Assembly (NCBI RefSeq): GCF_000520975.1
Contig: NZ_JACB01000013.1
Span: forward strand, 1-64,000
Direction: 5' to 3'
From: Aquimarina megaterium XH134
Lineage (GTDB): Bacteria; Bacteroidota; Bacteroidia; Flavobacteriales; Flavobacteriaceae
Length of the DNA stretch: 64,000 nucleotides
Shown: positions 35,548-45,108 of the stretch, one piece after another
Layout of the letters: each line of letters begins with the position of its first letter
Numbering within the stretch: the stretch's first letter is position 1
Made by a program: the position numbers and the translations under genes
Notes under the pieces: generated by a model
What the model saw: only the letters and a program-made list of their open reading frames with translations
Told to the model about the DNA's origin: nothing
The model's database searches: none

Positions 35548-37029
35548 TTATCTAGGGTTTGGGGTTAATCCAAATGAAATAGCATCATCAGGAATTTGTA
35601 TTGCTTTTCTTAGATCATTTGCGGTAAGTTCAAAAGTTCCTCCACCTTCACTTACAGGCAATATGTGAGTAACAGGAAGATTAAATCTTTTGATGTCGAA
35701 CCAACGTAATCCATGATCTATAAATTCCTTTTTTCTCTCGTCTAATAATAGCTGAGTAATAGCATCGGTTTCACTACTTGCAGAATAAAATGTAACAAGA
35801 GCGGCAAGATCGGTATATTGATTTCCTGCATATCTATTATTGGCAATCAAATTAATATCTGCTAATGCTGCAGCTTGATCACCAAGAAATAGGTTTGCTT
35901 CAGCTCTGTTTAATATCACTTCTTCTCCTTTTAACTCTTGAGAAATATGATATGCTAATCCCGAATTAGAAGAAAGGTTTTCTCTAAAGAAATATTCTCT
36001 AAGTCTAGAAAGGTATCTCGCATCTGTACCTACGTTCCAGATTCCTGTAGATGTTCTTGCATCTGCTGCGTTAAAGATATTCGAAAAGGTATTGTTGATA
36101 CCTGCACTATTTAATCTATACCCAATACTACGACGTTGGAATGTACTAAATTTTTGAACAACCAATACATTACTTTCGTCTTCTGGACTACCATATTTAT
36201 CGGCAATATCATTATAACCTGATCCTGTAAGTGTTGCATAATCTTTAATATAAGTCTGTGGAGAACCTCCAAGAAATAAATCACTATATGTTTTACACTT
36301 AGCATAATCTCCTTTCCATAAGTAAAACCTCGATGCAAAAGCCTGAGCAGCTTTTTTAGTAAAATGATACTTTTTTGTCCCCGAGAAAAAATCATCCTTG
36401 ATTAGGGCTAATCCTTCTAATAAATCTTTTTCAACAAGGTCGTAAACTTCAGCCACTGTATTACGCGTGTAAGTTGGTAGAAATTCGGTCTCAGGCTTTA
36501 ATACATAAGGTACTCCTAAGTTTGAAGAAGCATTTTGATCGTAATGCATACCAAACATGTTCACTAACATGAAGTGGTTATATGCTCTAGAAAGAAGAGC
36601 CTCTCCTTTTACTACATTTTTTAAATCTTGATCTCCTTCGAGATTATCAATTACTGCTAATACTTCATTGGTCTGTGCAATAGCTTCATAGGTTTGATCC
36701 CAAAAATATGTTGGAGTATCCTGAAAAATAGCGGTTACATTATCCCAAGTATATATCTGAGTATCCTGAAGCCTAATTGTATTTCCTCCCGAAGTTTGGA
36801 TAACTCCTTCAGAATCTGGATTTCCTGTTGGTCCTACTAAGTCTGTATATGCATCTGTAAAAGCATAACTACCTTGTGAGTACGCATCTGCTACCACTTT
36901 GGCAGCTTTTTCAACAGTATCTAATTCTAATCTATCATCTGGGGTTTCATCCAAATAATTCTCACAACTTGAACCAATGGTTACAAGAAGTAGTAGTAAT
37001 ATATATGATGTTAATTTATAATTCTTCAT
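35548..37029 (-). CDS. RagB/SusD family surface lipoprotein
   Basis: 493 residues from the ATG at 37029; longer in-frame starts would overlap the end of the SusC-like gene and displace the lipobox. Lipoprotein signal ending IGSSC (Cys22). SusD features: ENYLDETPDDR near the start, TPR-like helices (FWDQTYEAIAQTNEVLAVID, KGEALLSRAYNHFMLVNMFG), and the C-terminal LLDERKKEFIDHGLRWFDIKRFN. It works with the SusC-like porin as the lid that captures substrate outside the cell. Confidence 0.95.
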   Translation of the reverse strand: MKNYKLTSYILLLLLVTIGSSCENYLDETPDDRLELDTVEKAAKVVADAYSQGSYAFTDAYTDLVGPTGNPDSEGVIQTSGGNTIRLQDTQIYTWDNVTAIFQDTPTYFWDQTYEAIAQTNEVLAVIDNLEGDQDLKNVVKGEALLSRAYNHFMLVNMFGMHYDQNASSNLGVPYVLKPETEFLPTYTRNTVAEVYDLVEKDLLEGLALIKDDFFSGTKKYHFTKKAAQAFASRFYLWKGDYAKCKTYSDLFLGGSPQTYIKDYATLTGSGYNDIADKYGSPEDESNVLVVQKFSTFQRRSIGYRLNSAGINNTFSNIFNAADARTSTGIWNVGTDARYLSRLREYFFRENLSSNSGLAYHISQELKGEEVILNRAEANLFLGDQAAALADINLIANNRYAGNQYTDLAALVTFYSASSETDAITQLLLDERKKEFIDHGLRWFDIKRFNLPVTHILPVSEGGGTFELTANDLRKAIQIPDDAISFGLTPNPR

Positions 37030-37042
37030 AATTAATCTTTTT

Positions 37043-40000
37043 TTAGAATCCAACATTAAGTGAAAGAGATACAGTTTTAGGCACTGGTAATGCAGCTCCT
37101 CCAGAATTAAAGAATTCAGGATCCTGACCATTTAACCCTTTGTCAGAGTATAGTAAGAATAAATTCTCTCCTTGTAAACGAATTCTCGCAGAGGTAAGAC
37201 CCAATTTTTCAGCATATGAAGAAGGTACAGAGTATCCTAATGCTATAGATCTCATACGTGCATATGTTCCGTCTACCACTCTTAGGTCACTATTGTTATA
37301 TAACTGGTATGCGTTATCTCCCGCAAATACCACTCCGTTATTCACAAAGCCATTAAGTTCACTTATTAAAACACGATTATCCAGTATAGCAGGGATATTA
37401 GTTACGTTTTCGTCTCCCGGAACAGCCCATCTGTTGATTAATTCTCCAGGAAGAGAGTTGAAATCTGTATATGCTGCATCGAAATTACTGTTTAAACGAA
37501 TCTTGTAATCGAATTTAAATGAAATGTTAGCTGATAAAGAAAAACCACCGTACTCAAAAGTATTGTTAAGTCCACCCGCTCCTCTTGGTTGGGTAGGTCC
37601 TTCATACTTTAATACTTTTTCAATATCTTCTCTACTTTGAAGATCTATATTGGTCACTCTATTATTGTCTGCATCAAAGAATGTTGGGATACCAAATTCA
37701 TTTAAGCCAGCAAATCGAACTGAGTATAGTGCAGAGATTTCACGACCAGTAAAAGGTGCTCCGGATGGAGATATTAAATCTACCATACGAGGATCAAATT
37801 TAAGTTCTTTTACTTCTTCAGTATTATAACCTACATTAATATTTGTAGACCATTCAAACTTACCTGTTTTTAGGTTTACTGTAGATAATGCAAATTCATA
37901 TCCTTCCACATCTAAATCTGCATAGTTTCCTCTTTTAAAAGCTTCACCACCAACACCACTGGTTTTGATATCTCCGATAAGATCAAAAGATTGACGAGTA
38001 TAGTACCCTAATTCACCAGCAACACGGCTATTAAACATAGAGAATTCTAATCCAACACTAAATTCTTTAAGCTTTTCAAAAGTTAAATTAGAGTTTTCTA
38101 ACGAATTAATTCTAATTACACTTTCTTGATCCTGAGGACGTAATGGTGTCTGACCTCTTAAATCAAGAGAAGCACTTGTGTTTGATGGACCTCTACCTCC
38201 TGATAAACCATAGGTAGCTTTTAATTTTAAAAGATTTACCCATTCTGCGTTGAAGAAATCTTCTTTATCAATATTCCACGCTCCACTTACATTATAGTTG
38301 GTAAGATATCTTGCATCCGGGCTTGATCCTTGTAAGTTAGATCCGTCATATCTTATAGTACCATTAATTGTATACTTGTTATTTAAAGTATATCCCGCAT
38401 TGAAAAAGAAACCAGTAAAACGATCTCTAAAGTTCGCAATATCAAAATATTGGTCGTTATTATCAATTGCCTGATCAATAGCATCGGGATTGGTGTTAAT
38501 TAGATATCCGTTATCATAAGAAATACCAATACCATTATATTCTCTACGTTGTCTTGTAGAAGATTTTATTTCTTGCCCTAAAAGGAATGTAAATTGATGA
38601 TTATCTCCTATGTATGGGTTCCAGGAAATAGAATTTCTCCAGTATACATAGTCTAAAATATCTTCATTAAAAATATTTATACCACCTTCTGGTAATATAG
38701 AGTATGGAGGTCTGGTTAAATTATCTCTATCTTGATATAAGAAAGGGTTTACATTTGCTAAAACGCCTTCATCTGCTCTAAATGCTTCTGCCTGGTTAGA
38801 TTTATCACCAATAATATGCTCTCTTTGAGTAATTGCTTTACGATAGTTAAAAGTAGAAGTAGCTGTTAAATTATTAGTAATCTTATAATTTAAATCTGTT
38901 TGAAAAGTAATATCGGTTACATCAATATCAATATAGTTGTTTTCTAATTCATGAATGATGTTAAAAGGAGCATAGTTTTTTCTAAAGAATTCTAGGTTAC
39001 CATTTTCATCATATGGAGTAACACTTCTACTATTGGTTAAAGAAAAACTATATGGGTTGATTTCGAATTCACGCTCAAATTCACCAGTTAATGGGTTTAA
39101 TGATCTATCATTAGTACCCGGAGCTTTTTGTTTTCTAAAACTACCCGTTAATGATGTATTTATCGAGAATTTATCAGAAAGGTTAAATTTGGTATTTAGT
39201 TTTGTAGTGTATCGCTGAGCATTATCACCAATAGTTTGTCCTTGATCATTAAGGTAACTTGCAGAGAAATAATAAATCGCATCATCACTTCCTCCAGATA
39301 CACTTAAAGAATGTGTCTGTTGTAATGAAAAATCATTAAAAAGTGTTTTAAACCAATCTGTATTGGCTACTTGGTAACGTCTGAAAAAACTATCTGCTAA
39401 TTCTCCGTTAGCTCCAATCTCTACATCATTAGTTCTTCTTAGGTTGTAATACTGACCTAAAACACCGTAAGATTCTGCAAGCTGAGCTGTAGTAAGATCT
39501 ATTAATCCTTTATCTACCAATTCGGCATATACAGATAATTCCTGTTGAGAATTTAGTACATTAAAATTTGTATATCGAGGTCTTAAACGATAAGCAAAAT
39601 TATTACTGTAGTTTACACTTAATCCTCCTCTTTTACCTTTTTTGGTTGTAATTACGATTACACCATTCTTGGCACGTGCTCCATATAAAGCTGTAGCAGA
39701 AGCATCCTTTAGGATAGAAAAACTCTCAATATCATCTGGGTTTAATCCAGCAATAGAAGAACCAATTAATGAATTGATATCTCCAGAAGCTAAATCTTGT
39801 TGATCTAATTCAACATTGTCTTCCAGAATTACTCCGTCAACTACCCAGATTGGGTTATTGTTACCATTAAGAGATGTGTTACCTCTAATTCTAATTCTTG
39901 GTGATGCACCAAATGAACCAGAAACATTATCTACAACAACACCTGCATCTCTACCTTCTAAAAGCCTTGAGGCATCAGAAACTCCTTCGATTTTAATGTC

Positions 40001-40744
40001 TTCCAGATTAAGTTTTGTAGCAACTCCGGCAAAAAGACGGCGATCTACTTTTTTATAACCATCTGTGATTATAACTTCGTCTAGTGATTCTACAGATTCT
40101 TTTAATACGATATTAAATGTTTTTTTATTCTTATCTGTAATCGTAAGCGTTTGAGTTTCGTAACCTAAGTTTTCGATTTTAAGTATATCTGATACCGAAA
40201 CTCGCATCGTAAAATTTCCATCAAAGTCTGTAACTACTCCTTGAGTAGTTCCCTGAATAGATACAGTAGACCCGGGGATGGGGAGACCATTTTTATCGAC
40301 TACCTGCCCGCTAATTTCAAACCCTTTTTGAGGTTTAACAAGCGCAGACTGTCGTTTTTTGATTGTTGGTATATTAGAATTAACTTCTTTTTTTACTAAT
40401 ACGATTTGCTTATCTACTATTTTATAAGAAACATTAGTGTTTCTAAATATTTTATCTAAAACATATTCTACTCTTTTGTTAGAAACTTTAAAAGATACCT
40501 TTCTTTTAGTATTTACCTCGGCATCTTTAAAAAATACTTTGAATTCAGTTTTTTGCTGTATTAAATCAAATACTCTCTCAATTGTAAAGTTTTTCACGTC
40601 TAGTGAAATCTTAGTGTTTTGAGAATACGTATTTGCGTTTATTCTAAATAGAGACAATATAATTAATAGTATTGTTAGCCTCATTTTCAAATTAAATATT
40701 AATTTTGCCACACCATTTGTGTGGTTTTGTCTAATTATTTTCAT
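37043..40744 (-). CDS. SusC/RagA family TonB-linked outer-membrane protein with STN domain
   Basis: 1233 residues from the ATG at 40744, which gives a plausible signal (FNLKMRLTILLIILSLFRINANTYSQ); an upstream ATG at 40774 adds only 10 residues. Order of domains: STN secretin/TonB N-terminal domain (about 45-125), CarboxypepD_reg-like sandwich (about 145-230), plug with VDGVILEDNVE and ATALYGARAKNGVIVITTKKG, and the 22-strand barrel ending in SLSLNVGF. The STN domain signals to the FecR just upstream, so substrate uptake and gene induction are coupled. The substrate is probably peptide or protein given the metallohydrolase partner and the lack of sugar enzymes. Confidence 0.96.
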   Translation of the reverse strand: MKIIRQNHTNGVAKLIFNLKMRLTILLIILSLFRINANTYSQNTKISLDVKNFTIERVFDLIQQKTEFKVFFKDAEVNTKRKVSFKVSNKRVEYVLDKIFRNTNVSYKIVDKQIVLVKKEVNSNIPTIKKRQSALVKPQKGFEISGQVVDKNGLPIPGSTVSIQGTTQGVVTDFDGNFTMRVSVSDILKIENLGYETQTLTITDKNKKTFNIVLKESVESLDEVIITDGYKKVDRRLFAGVATKLNLEDIKIEGVSDASRLLEGRDAGVVVDNVSGSFGASPRIRIRGNTSLNGNNNPIWVVDGVILEDNVELDQQDLASGDINSLIGSSIAGLNPDDIESFSILKDASATALYGARAKNGVIVITTKKGKRGGLSVNYSNNFAYRLRPRYTNFNVLNSQQELSVYAELVDKGLIDLTTAQLAESYGVLGQYYNLRRTNDVEIGANGELADSFFRRYQVANTDWFKTLFNDFSLQQTHSLSVSGGSDDAIYYFSASYLNDQGQTIGDNAQRYTTKLNTKFNLSDKFSINTSLTGSFRKQKAPGTNDRSLNPLTGEFEREFEINPYSFSLTNSRSVTPYDENGNLEFFRKNYAPFNIIHELENNYIDIDVTDITFQTDLNYKITNNLTATSTFNYRKAITQREHIIGDKSNQAEAFRADEGVLANVNPFLYQDRDNLTRPPYSILPEGGINIFNEDILDYVYWRNSISWNPYIGDNHQFTFLLGQEIKSSTRQRREYNGIGISYDNGYLINTNPDAIDQAIDNNDQYFDIANFRDRFTGFFFNAGYTLNNKYTINGTIRYDGSNLQGSSPDARYLTNYNVSGAWNIDKEDFFNAEWVNLLKLKATYGLSGGRGPSNTSASLDLRGQTPLRPQDQESVIRINSLENSNLTFEKLKEFSVGLEFSMFNSRVAGELGYYTRQSFDLIGDIKTSGVGGEAFKRGNYADLDVEGYEFALSTVNLKTGKFEWSTNINVGYNTEEVKELKFDPRMVDLISPSGAPFTGREISALYSVRFAGLNEFGIPTFFDADNNRVTNIDLQSREDIEKVLKYEGPTQPRGAGGLNNTFEYGGFSLSANISFKFDYKIRLNSNFDAAYTDFNSLPGELINRWAVPGDENVTNIPAILDNRVLISELNGFVNNGVVFAGDNAYQLYNNSDLRVVDGTYARMRSIALGYSVPSSYAEKLGLTSARIRLQGENLFLLYSDKGLNGQDPEFFNSGGAALPVPKTVSLSLNVGF

Positions 40745-40866
40745 ATTTTTAATATGATTTAATGATTGAACCATTGTTAAATTACGCTTACTCTAAATCG
40801 GGAGATGTTGCAGCATTTCTCGATTTTTTTGTTTTCTAATCATTTTGGAAACATACTTTTTTTGCT

Positions 40867-42036
40867 TTAGGGGTTAATAATTATTTCATTTTCTTTGATG
40901 GTGAAATTAAAGAAGGTATTGCTTTTAAACGTTTTTAGCACATCTTCTATATTTTCTACATCGAACTGACCTGTAAATTTTTCTTTCTTTATTTTTTGGT
41001 AATTAATTGTTATTTTCTTGTCGTAAGACCTCTCTAGTTTCTTAATGATATTCTCAAAACTTTCATTTTTAAAGAGTAATATTCCATCAACCCAAGCGGT
41101 ATAATTTTCTGTTTTTACTGTAGAAATATTCAAATTCCGCTCTGATTTCAAAAGACTAGCCTTTTGATTTGGTTTAAGTATTTGATCGGTATCTTTATTA
41201 AATCGTCCTTTATTTTTAAATACTCCAACACTACCTTCTACCAGAACAACCTCAGAAAATGGATCATCAGCATAAGAAGAGACGTTAAATTTTGTTCCTA
41301 AAACTTCAGTTTTAATACCATTGGTAGATACAACGAACGGAGCTTCTTCATTTCTGGCAACTTCAAAATAGGCTTCACCAGATAATTCTACTTCACGAAC
41401 CTGCCCGGCAACAAAATGTACAGGGAATTTTAATGTAGAACCTGCATTAACATGAACCGTTGTACCATCAGATAGTTCTAATTGAAATTTTCTTCCATAA
41501 GGAACTTTTAACGTATTGATCCTTGGCGTTACTTCAGCGATGTTATTTTTTTCGTTGTGATATACTATTTTACCTTTTTCCTGAACCCCTACTACAGTAC
41601 CATCATTATTTTTAATTTCTTTAAATAACTCATTCTCTTGTATGGTTTCAAGAGTACCATCGCTTAACTGTAATGTTACTTCGTCTAGAGTAGAATCAGT
41701 ACCAAAAAAAGTATTGTTGTAGTATAAAGTACTGCCAATTATAAGCCCTACAAAAACTGCAGCATATTTTAAATAATTATTGATTCTATTTTTGCGGATT
41801 TTAGTATGAGATTTTGTACTTTGTATATGTTTTTGGAATGATGATGCTGCTTTTTGATTATCAAAATCATTTTTGCCTAATTGGATGTAATGATCGGTGA
41901 TAATGTATTTTTTAAATTCGTTTAAATTTTCTTCATCATTCAATAATTTTTTGAACTCGGTGAGTTCTCGTTCGGACATCTCATTATTTAGGTATTTAAG
42001 TATTTGATTTATATCCAAATCTTTATTTTTTTTCAT
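40867..42036 (-). CDS. FecR family anti-sigma/signal protein
   Basis: 389 residues. A cytosolic N-terminal domain (about 1-80) that would bind the ECF sigma factor is followed by one membrane helix (about 90-108), the FecR domain (about 175-275: TLKVPYGRKFQLELSDGTTVHVNAGS, LSGEAYFEVARNEEAPFVV) and a C-terminal DUF4974 domain (about 315-389). It receives the signal from the STN domain of the SusC-like protein encoded 122 bp downstream. Confidence 0.95.
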   Translation of the reverse strand: MKKNKDLDINQILKYLNNEMSERELTEFKKLLNDEENLNEFKKYIITDHYIQLGKNDFDNQKAASSFQKHIQSTKSHTKIRKNRINNYLKYAAVFVGLIIGSTLYYNNTFFGTDSTLDEVTLQLSDGTLETIQENELFKEIKNNDGTVVGVQEKGKIVYHNEKNNIAEVTPRINTLKVPYGRKFQLELSDGTTVHVNAGSTLKFPVHFVAGQVREVELSGEAYFEVARNEEAPFVVSTNGIKTEVLGTKFNVSSYADDPFSEVVLVEGSVGVFKNKGRFNKDTDQILKPNQKASLLKSERNLNISTVKTENYTAWVDGILLFKNESFENIIKKLERSYDKKITINYQKIKKEKFTGQFDVENIEDVLKTFKSNTFFNFTIKENEIIINP

Positions 42037-42238
42037 GCGAATTATTGGCTTATTTATAGTTAAGACTTGAAAAAAATAAAAAACCCTTACTTCGGAAACT
42101 ATTTTTTTTATTATTTATGTAAAGTTTTTGTTAATTGTTTTGCGAGAGGGTTTAAAAATGAGTTAAAAAAAGAATACTATAAAGAACGAGACCCAAATAA
42201 AGGAACTTAAGAAAGGTAATGAGTTTGTATATAGGCAT

Positions 42239-42712
42239 TTGTATGAAATGTACTATAACGAATTGTGCTCCTATATCTATAGTTTATCAAGGAATAAACA
42301 ACAGTCAGAAGACGTTGTTCAGAACGTAATGCTTAAGATTTGGAAGAATAAAAAAAAATTAAATATTAATACTTCTATCAAGAGTTATTTATATAAAGCA
42401 TGTTATTATGAATTGATAGATACTTATAATAAAAATAAAAAAGAGTTAAGTTATATAGAACAAATACAAAAAAACACTTTAGATATTTTTGTAGAGGACG
42501 ATACTGATTTTATCAAGAAGAAAATACACCTTGTTCAGGCAGAAATCGAAAAACTTCCTCCAAAATGTAAAGAAGTATTTGTTTTAAATAAAATTCAAGG
42601 GTTTAAATATAAAGAGGTAGCAGAACAATTGGATATTTCGATAAAAACTGTTGAAGCTCAAATGTCAAAAGCTATGTCAAGAATTAAAGAAGCTCTAGAG
42701 CCTATTGATTAG
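42239..42712 (+). CDS. ECF sigma factor of the SusC/FecR locus (5' end uncertain)
   Basis: 157 residues from a TTG at 42239. Region 2 is intact (QQSEDVVQNVMLKIWKNKKKL) and region 4 ends with KYKEVAEQLDISIKTVEAQMSKAMSRIKEAL, typical of Bacteroidota FecI-like sigma factors. The frame upstream encodes ELKKGNEFVYRHLYEMYY, the normal start of region 2, so the protein should begin near 42170-42200, but no ATG, GTG or TTG exists there. An in-frame ATG at 42158 is followed after one codon by TAA (42164). Divergent from fecR, about 200 bp apart. Confidence 0.85.
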   Translation: MYEMYYNELCSYIYSLSRNKQQSEDVVQNVMLKIWKNKKKLNINTSIKSYLYKACYYELIDTYNKNKKELSYIEQIQKNTLDIFVEDDTDFIKKKIHLVQAEIEKLPPKCKEVFVLNKIQGFKYKEVAEQLDISIKTVEAQMSKAMSRIKEALEPID

Positions 42713-42762
42713 GATATCTCTTATTAAAAAGAATACTTTCAAACCTATTAATACTTAGATAC

Positions 42763-43917
42763 TTATTTTCTTAATGTATATATTCCGAAAATAGGGCCTA
42801 TACTTAAGAATACATATAGCATAGTGTTGTCTAATTTTCCTGTTAAAAAAGATAATAGCTGAATACTAATTATAGTAATGGCAAATCCAATACAATTGAT
42901 AATTGTAAGAGCTGTGCCTCTTAATTCGGGTGGTACAGCAGCAGCTACCATTGTTGAGAATTGAGGGGAATCGGAAATGACTAACATCCCCCAAATACTT
43001 AAAGCAATTAAAAATAATTCGGGTGGTAATAGGAAAAGCAGGGGAGAAGCAAGGCAAAATATTCCAGAAACTAATAATGAATTATATGCTACTTTTCTAC
43101 TCCCGGTTTTTAATGAAATCAAACCGCCTAGAATACAAGAAATAAAACCAACACCTATGATAATAAAAGACCAAAATGGCACCGGTAGTTGTATAGATTG
43201 TAGGCGAGAATACGTTTTAAGGATAATAGGGATAAACCCCCAAAATGCATAGAGTTCCCACATATGCCCAAAATATCCAAAAGCAGCTTTTTTAAAACTG
43301 GGGATGTTAAAAAGTTGTGTGACTATCCCAAGTTGAAGCTTAGAAACAAGTTTTCTATATGGACCATCAGGAACCAAAAACCACATTGCTGATCCTCCAA
43401 CAAATGCTAAAATAGATGTACTAATAATGACTGCTTTATAATCACTACTCCATGAAAATTGATTAATTAAGTGAGGAAAAGCTGTTCCTAATACCAAAGC
43501 ACCTACAAGATATCCAAGCGCTTTTCCGAGCCCATCTTTATAATAATCAGAAGCTATTTTCATACCAATAGGATATATTCCTGCAAGGAAAAAACCAGTA
43601 CCAAATCTTGCTGTAAGTAAATTAAAAACTGTGATGTCAGGAATAAGCAATGATAGGTTACTAAGCCCTCCTAAAAAGGCACAAATCATAAATATACGAG
43701 AAGGAGAAAACCGATCGGCTAATGTTAACAAAGCAAATGTAAGTGTTCCTACAATAAACCCGAATTGTACAAAGGATAAAAGATACCCCAGAATATTAAA
43801 CCCCACATTAAACTGAGAGGCAAGGTCATCGATAACAGCATTACCAGCAAACCATAGCGAAGTACAAAAAAACTGCGAAATGATAATCACCGGGAGTATG
43901 TAGAATTTTGATTTCAA
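42763..43917 (-). CDS. MFS transporter
   Basis: 384 residues with about 12 hydrophobic segments. The first half has LTFALLTLADRFSPSRIF, the family loop between helices 2 and 3 (here ADRFSPSR), and the second half LGGLISLKTGSRKV. Substrate unknown; relatives include putative cyanate or organic-acid permeases. It lies 4 bp after the CBM9-like lipoprotein gene, so the two are co-transcribed. Confidence 0.9.
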   Translation of the reverse strand: MKSKFYILPVIIISQFFCTSLWFAGNAVIDDLASQFNVGFNILGYLLSFVQFGFIVGTLTFALLTLADRFSPSRIFMICAFLGGLSNLSLLIPDITVFNLLTARFGTGFFLAGIYPIGMKIASDYYKDGLGKALGYLVGALVLGTAFPHLINQFSWSSDYKAVIISTSILAFVGGSAMWFLVPDGPYRKLVSKLQLGIVTQLFNIPSFKKAAFGYFGHMWELYAFWGFIPIILKTYSRLQSIQLPVPFWSFIIIGVGFISCILGGLISLKTGSRKVAYNSLLVSGIFCLASPLLFLLPPELFLIALSIWGMLVISDSPQFSTMVAAAVPPELRGTALTIINCIGFAITIISIQLLSFLTGKLDNTMLYVFLSIGPIFGIYTLRK

Positions 43918-43921
43918 TACA

Positions 43922-44716
43922 TTATTCTTCTAAAATGATTGTGCCGAAAATATCGGCATTAATCCATCCCAGGTTTTTTTCTTCTCCCGGGATAAAAACA
44001 GAACCTATAAAATTTTCTCTTTCTTTGCTGCCATCATTATCATTATAAGCAATAGCGAAACCTAGTTTCTGATCTTTTTTTAAGATCATTGGGTCATTAA
44101 CTTTTCCTTCTTCATAAGTGTCATCATATACGATAATCTCAAATTCCCATACCGATACATCACCATTAGTAACACGTTTAGAACTAACATGATTGTTATA
44201 TAGTAAAGGTTTTTTATGCTTATCCAGATCCACCACATTTCCATCTAATGCCACATGGTATGCAAATGCATTATTAGAATATTGATGATCTCCGCCAGAA
44301 TTATCTGCGTCAATAAAAATTTCTACACAATCATCATCCCACCATAAACTTAACGGATCTTTGTTTTGATCAAATAAAACATCATCCTTGATTTCGACTA
44401 ATACATATAAGGCCTCTGGAGTCCAGACCACTTTATATCTTCCAAAAAAATCATCAAAGGTATAAGGTGCCCCTAACCATCTTTGATCAAAACCATACCA
44501 GGTAGCTTCTTTCCATATAGGGTCATTCATCATGCCATCTAACTTAGGAACAATTACTGCTTTTTTAACTTTTCTGATTTGATGATCAATTTTAACGTTC
44601 TGTTTTCGTAAATCTTTTTGATCTAGGATTGCCAGTTCGTCGTTAGTCGAGTTAGGAAGGTTTTTTTTACAGCTTAGTATAAATAATAAAATGAATAATA
44701 AAAGTATTCTTTTCAT
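43922..44716 (-). CDS. Lipoprotein with CBM9-like domain
   Basis: 264 residues from the ATG at 44716, the start that leaves a compact lipoprotein signal (MKRILLLFILLFILSC). Residues about 45-264 match CBM9-like sugar-binding proteins: LDGMMNDPIWKEATW, YKVVWTPEALYVLVEIKDD, WWDDDCVEIFIDADNSGG and FAIAYNDND. In Bacteroidota such proteins often have no enzyme domain and bind polysaccharide ends. Paired with an MFS transporter. Confidence 0.88.
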   Translation of the reverse strand: MKRILLLFILLFILSCKKNLPNSTNDELAILDQKDLRKQNVKIDHQIRKVKKAVIVPKLDGMMNDPIWKEATWYGFDQRWLGAPYTFDDFFGRYKVVWTPEALYVLVEIKDDVLFDQNKDPLSLWWDDDCVEIFIDADNSGGDHQYSNNAFAYHVALDGNVVDLDKHKKPLLYNNHVSSKRVTNGDVSVWEFEIIVYDDTYEEGKVNDPMILKKDQKLGFAIAYNDNDGSKERENFIGSVFIPGEEKNLGWINADIFGTIILEE

Positions 44717-44758
44717 AATGAGATTTAGTGACATAATCATGATAAATGTAGTGAACAA

Positions 44759-45108
44759 AATTTAAAAATTAGTTGTAGCATATAAATAAGTAATAATCAT
44801 TTGTATTTCTAACGGTAGATTACGGGATAACCAGAAATAGATATTTTATATTCATATGATATTAAAAAGTGTATTAAGTTGAGTTTTGATTTTAGTAAGC
44901 ATTCAATAAAACGTAATACTCATTTTTAAACAAAACACTAGGTTTTTCTTTTATTCTGTGTAAGTAATAAAAGGATGAGGTAAAAGATATATAGACAGAA
45001 TTTAGGTGCTAAATAATAATAAGGAGCTCTTGGTTATTATTGTTTGGGACGAAAAAATATGGAATATCGTATATAAATACCATACATTTTTTGTCTATGT
45101 AAAGTGTA
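44759..45108. other. 350-bp intergenic region without recognised gene
   Basis: The region is AT-rich. The only structure noted is a weak AATAATAA/TTATTATT inverted repeat near 45017-45046; it lacks a T run and is not called a terminator. It probably contains the promoter of the CBM9 lipoprotein gene. Confidence 0.5.

Noticed and set aside
36111..36395. 94-codon minus-strand ORF inside the SusD-like gene
   Set aside because: It is another frame of the SusD-like coding region with no protein features.
37030..37131. Longer SusD-like start at 37131
   Set aside because: It overlaps the SusC-like gene and puts 34 residues before a perfect lipoprotein signal.
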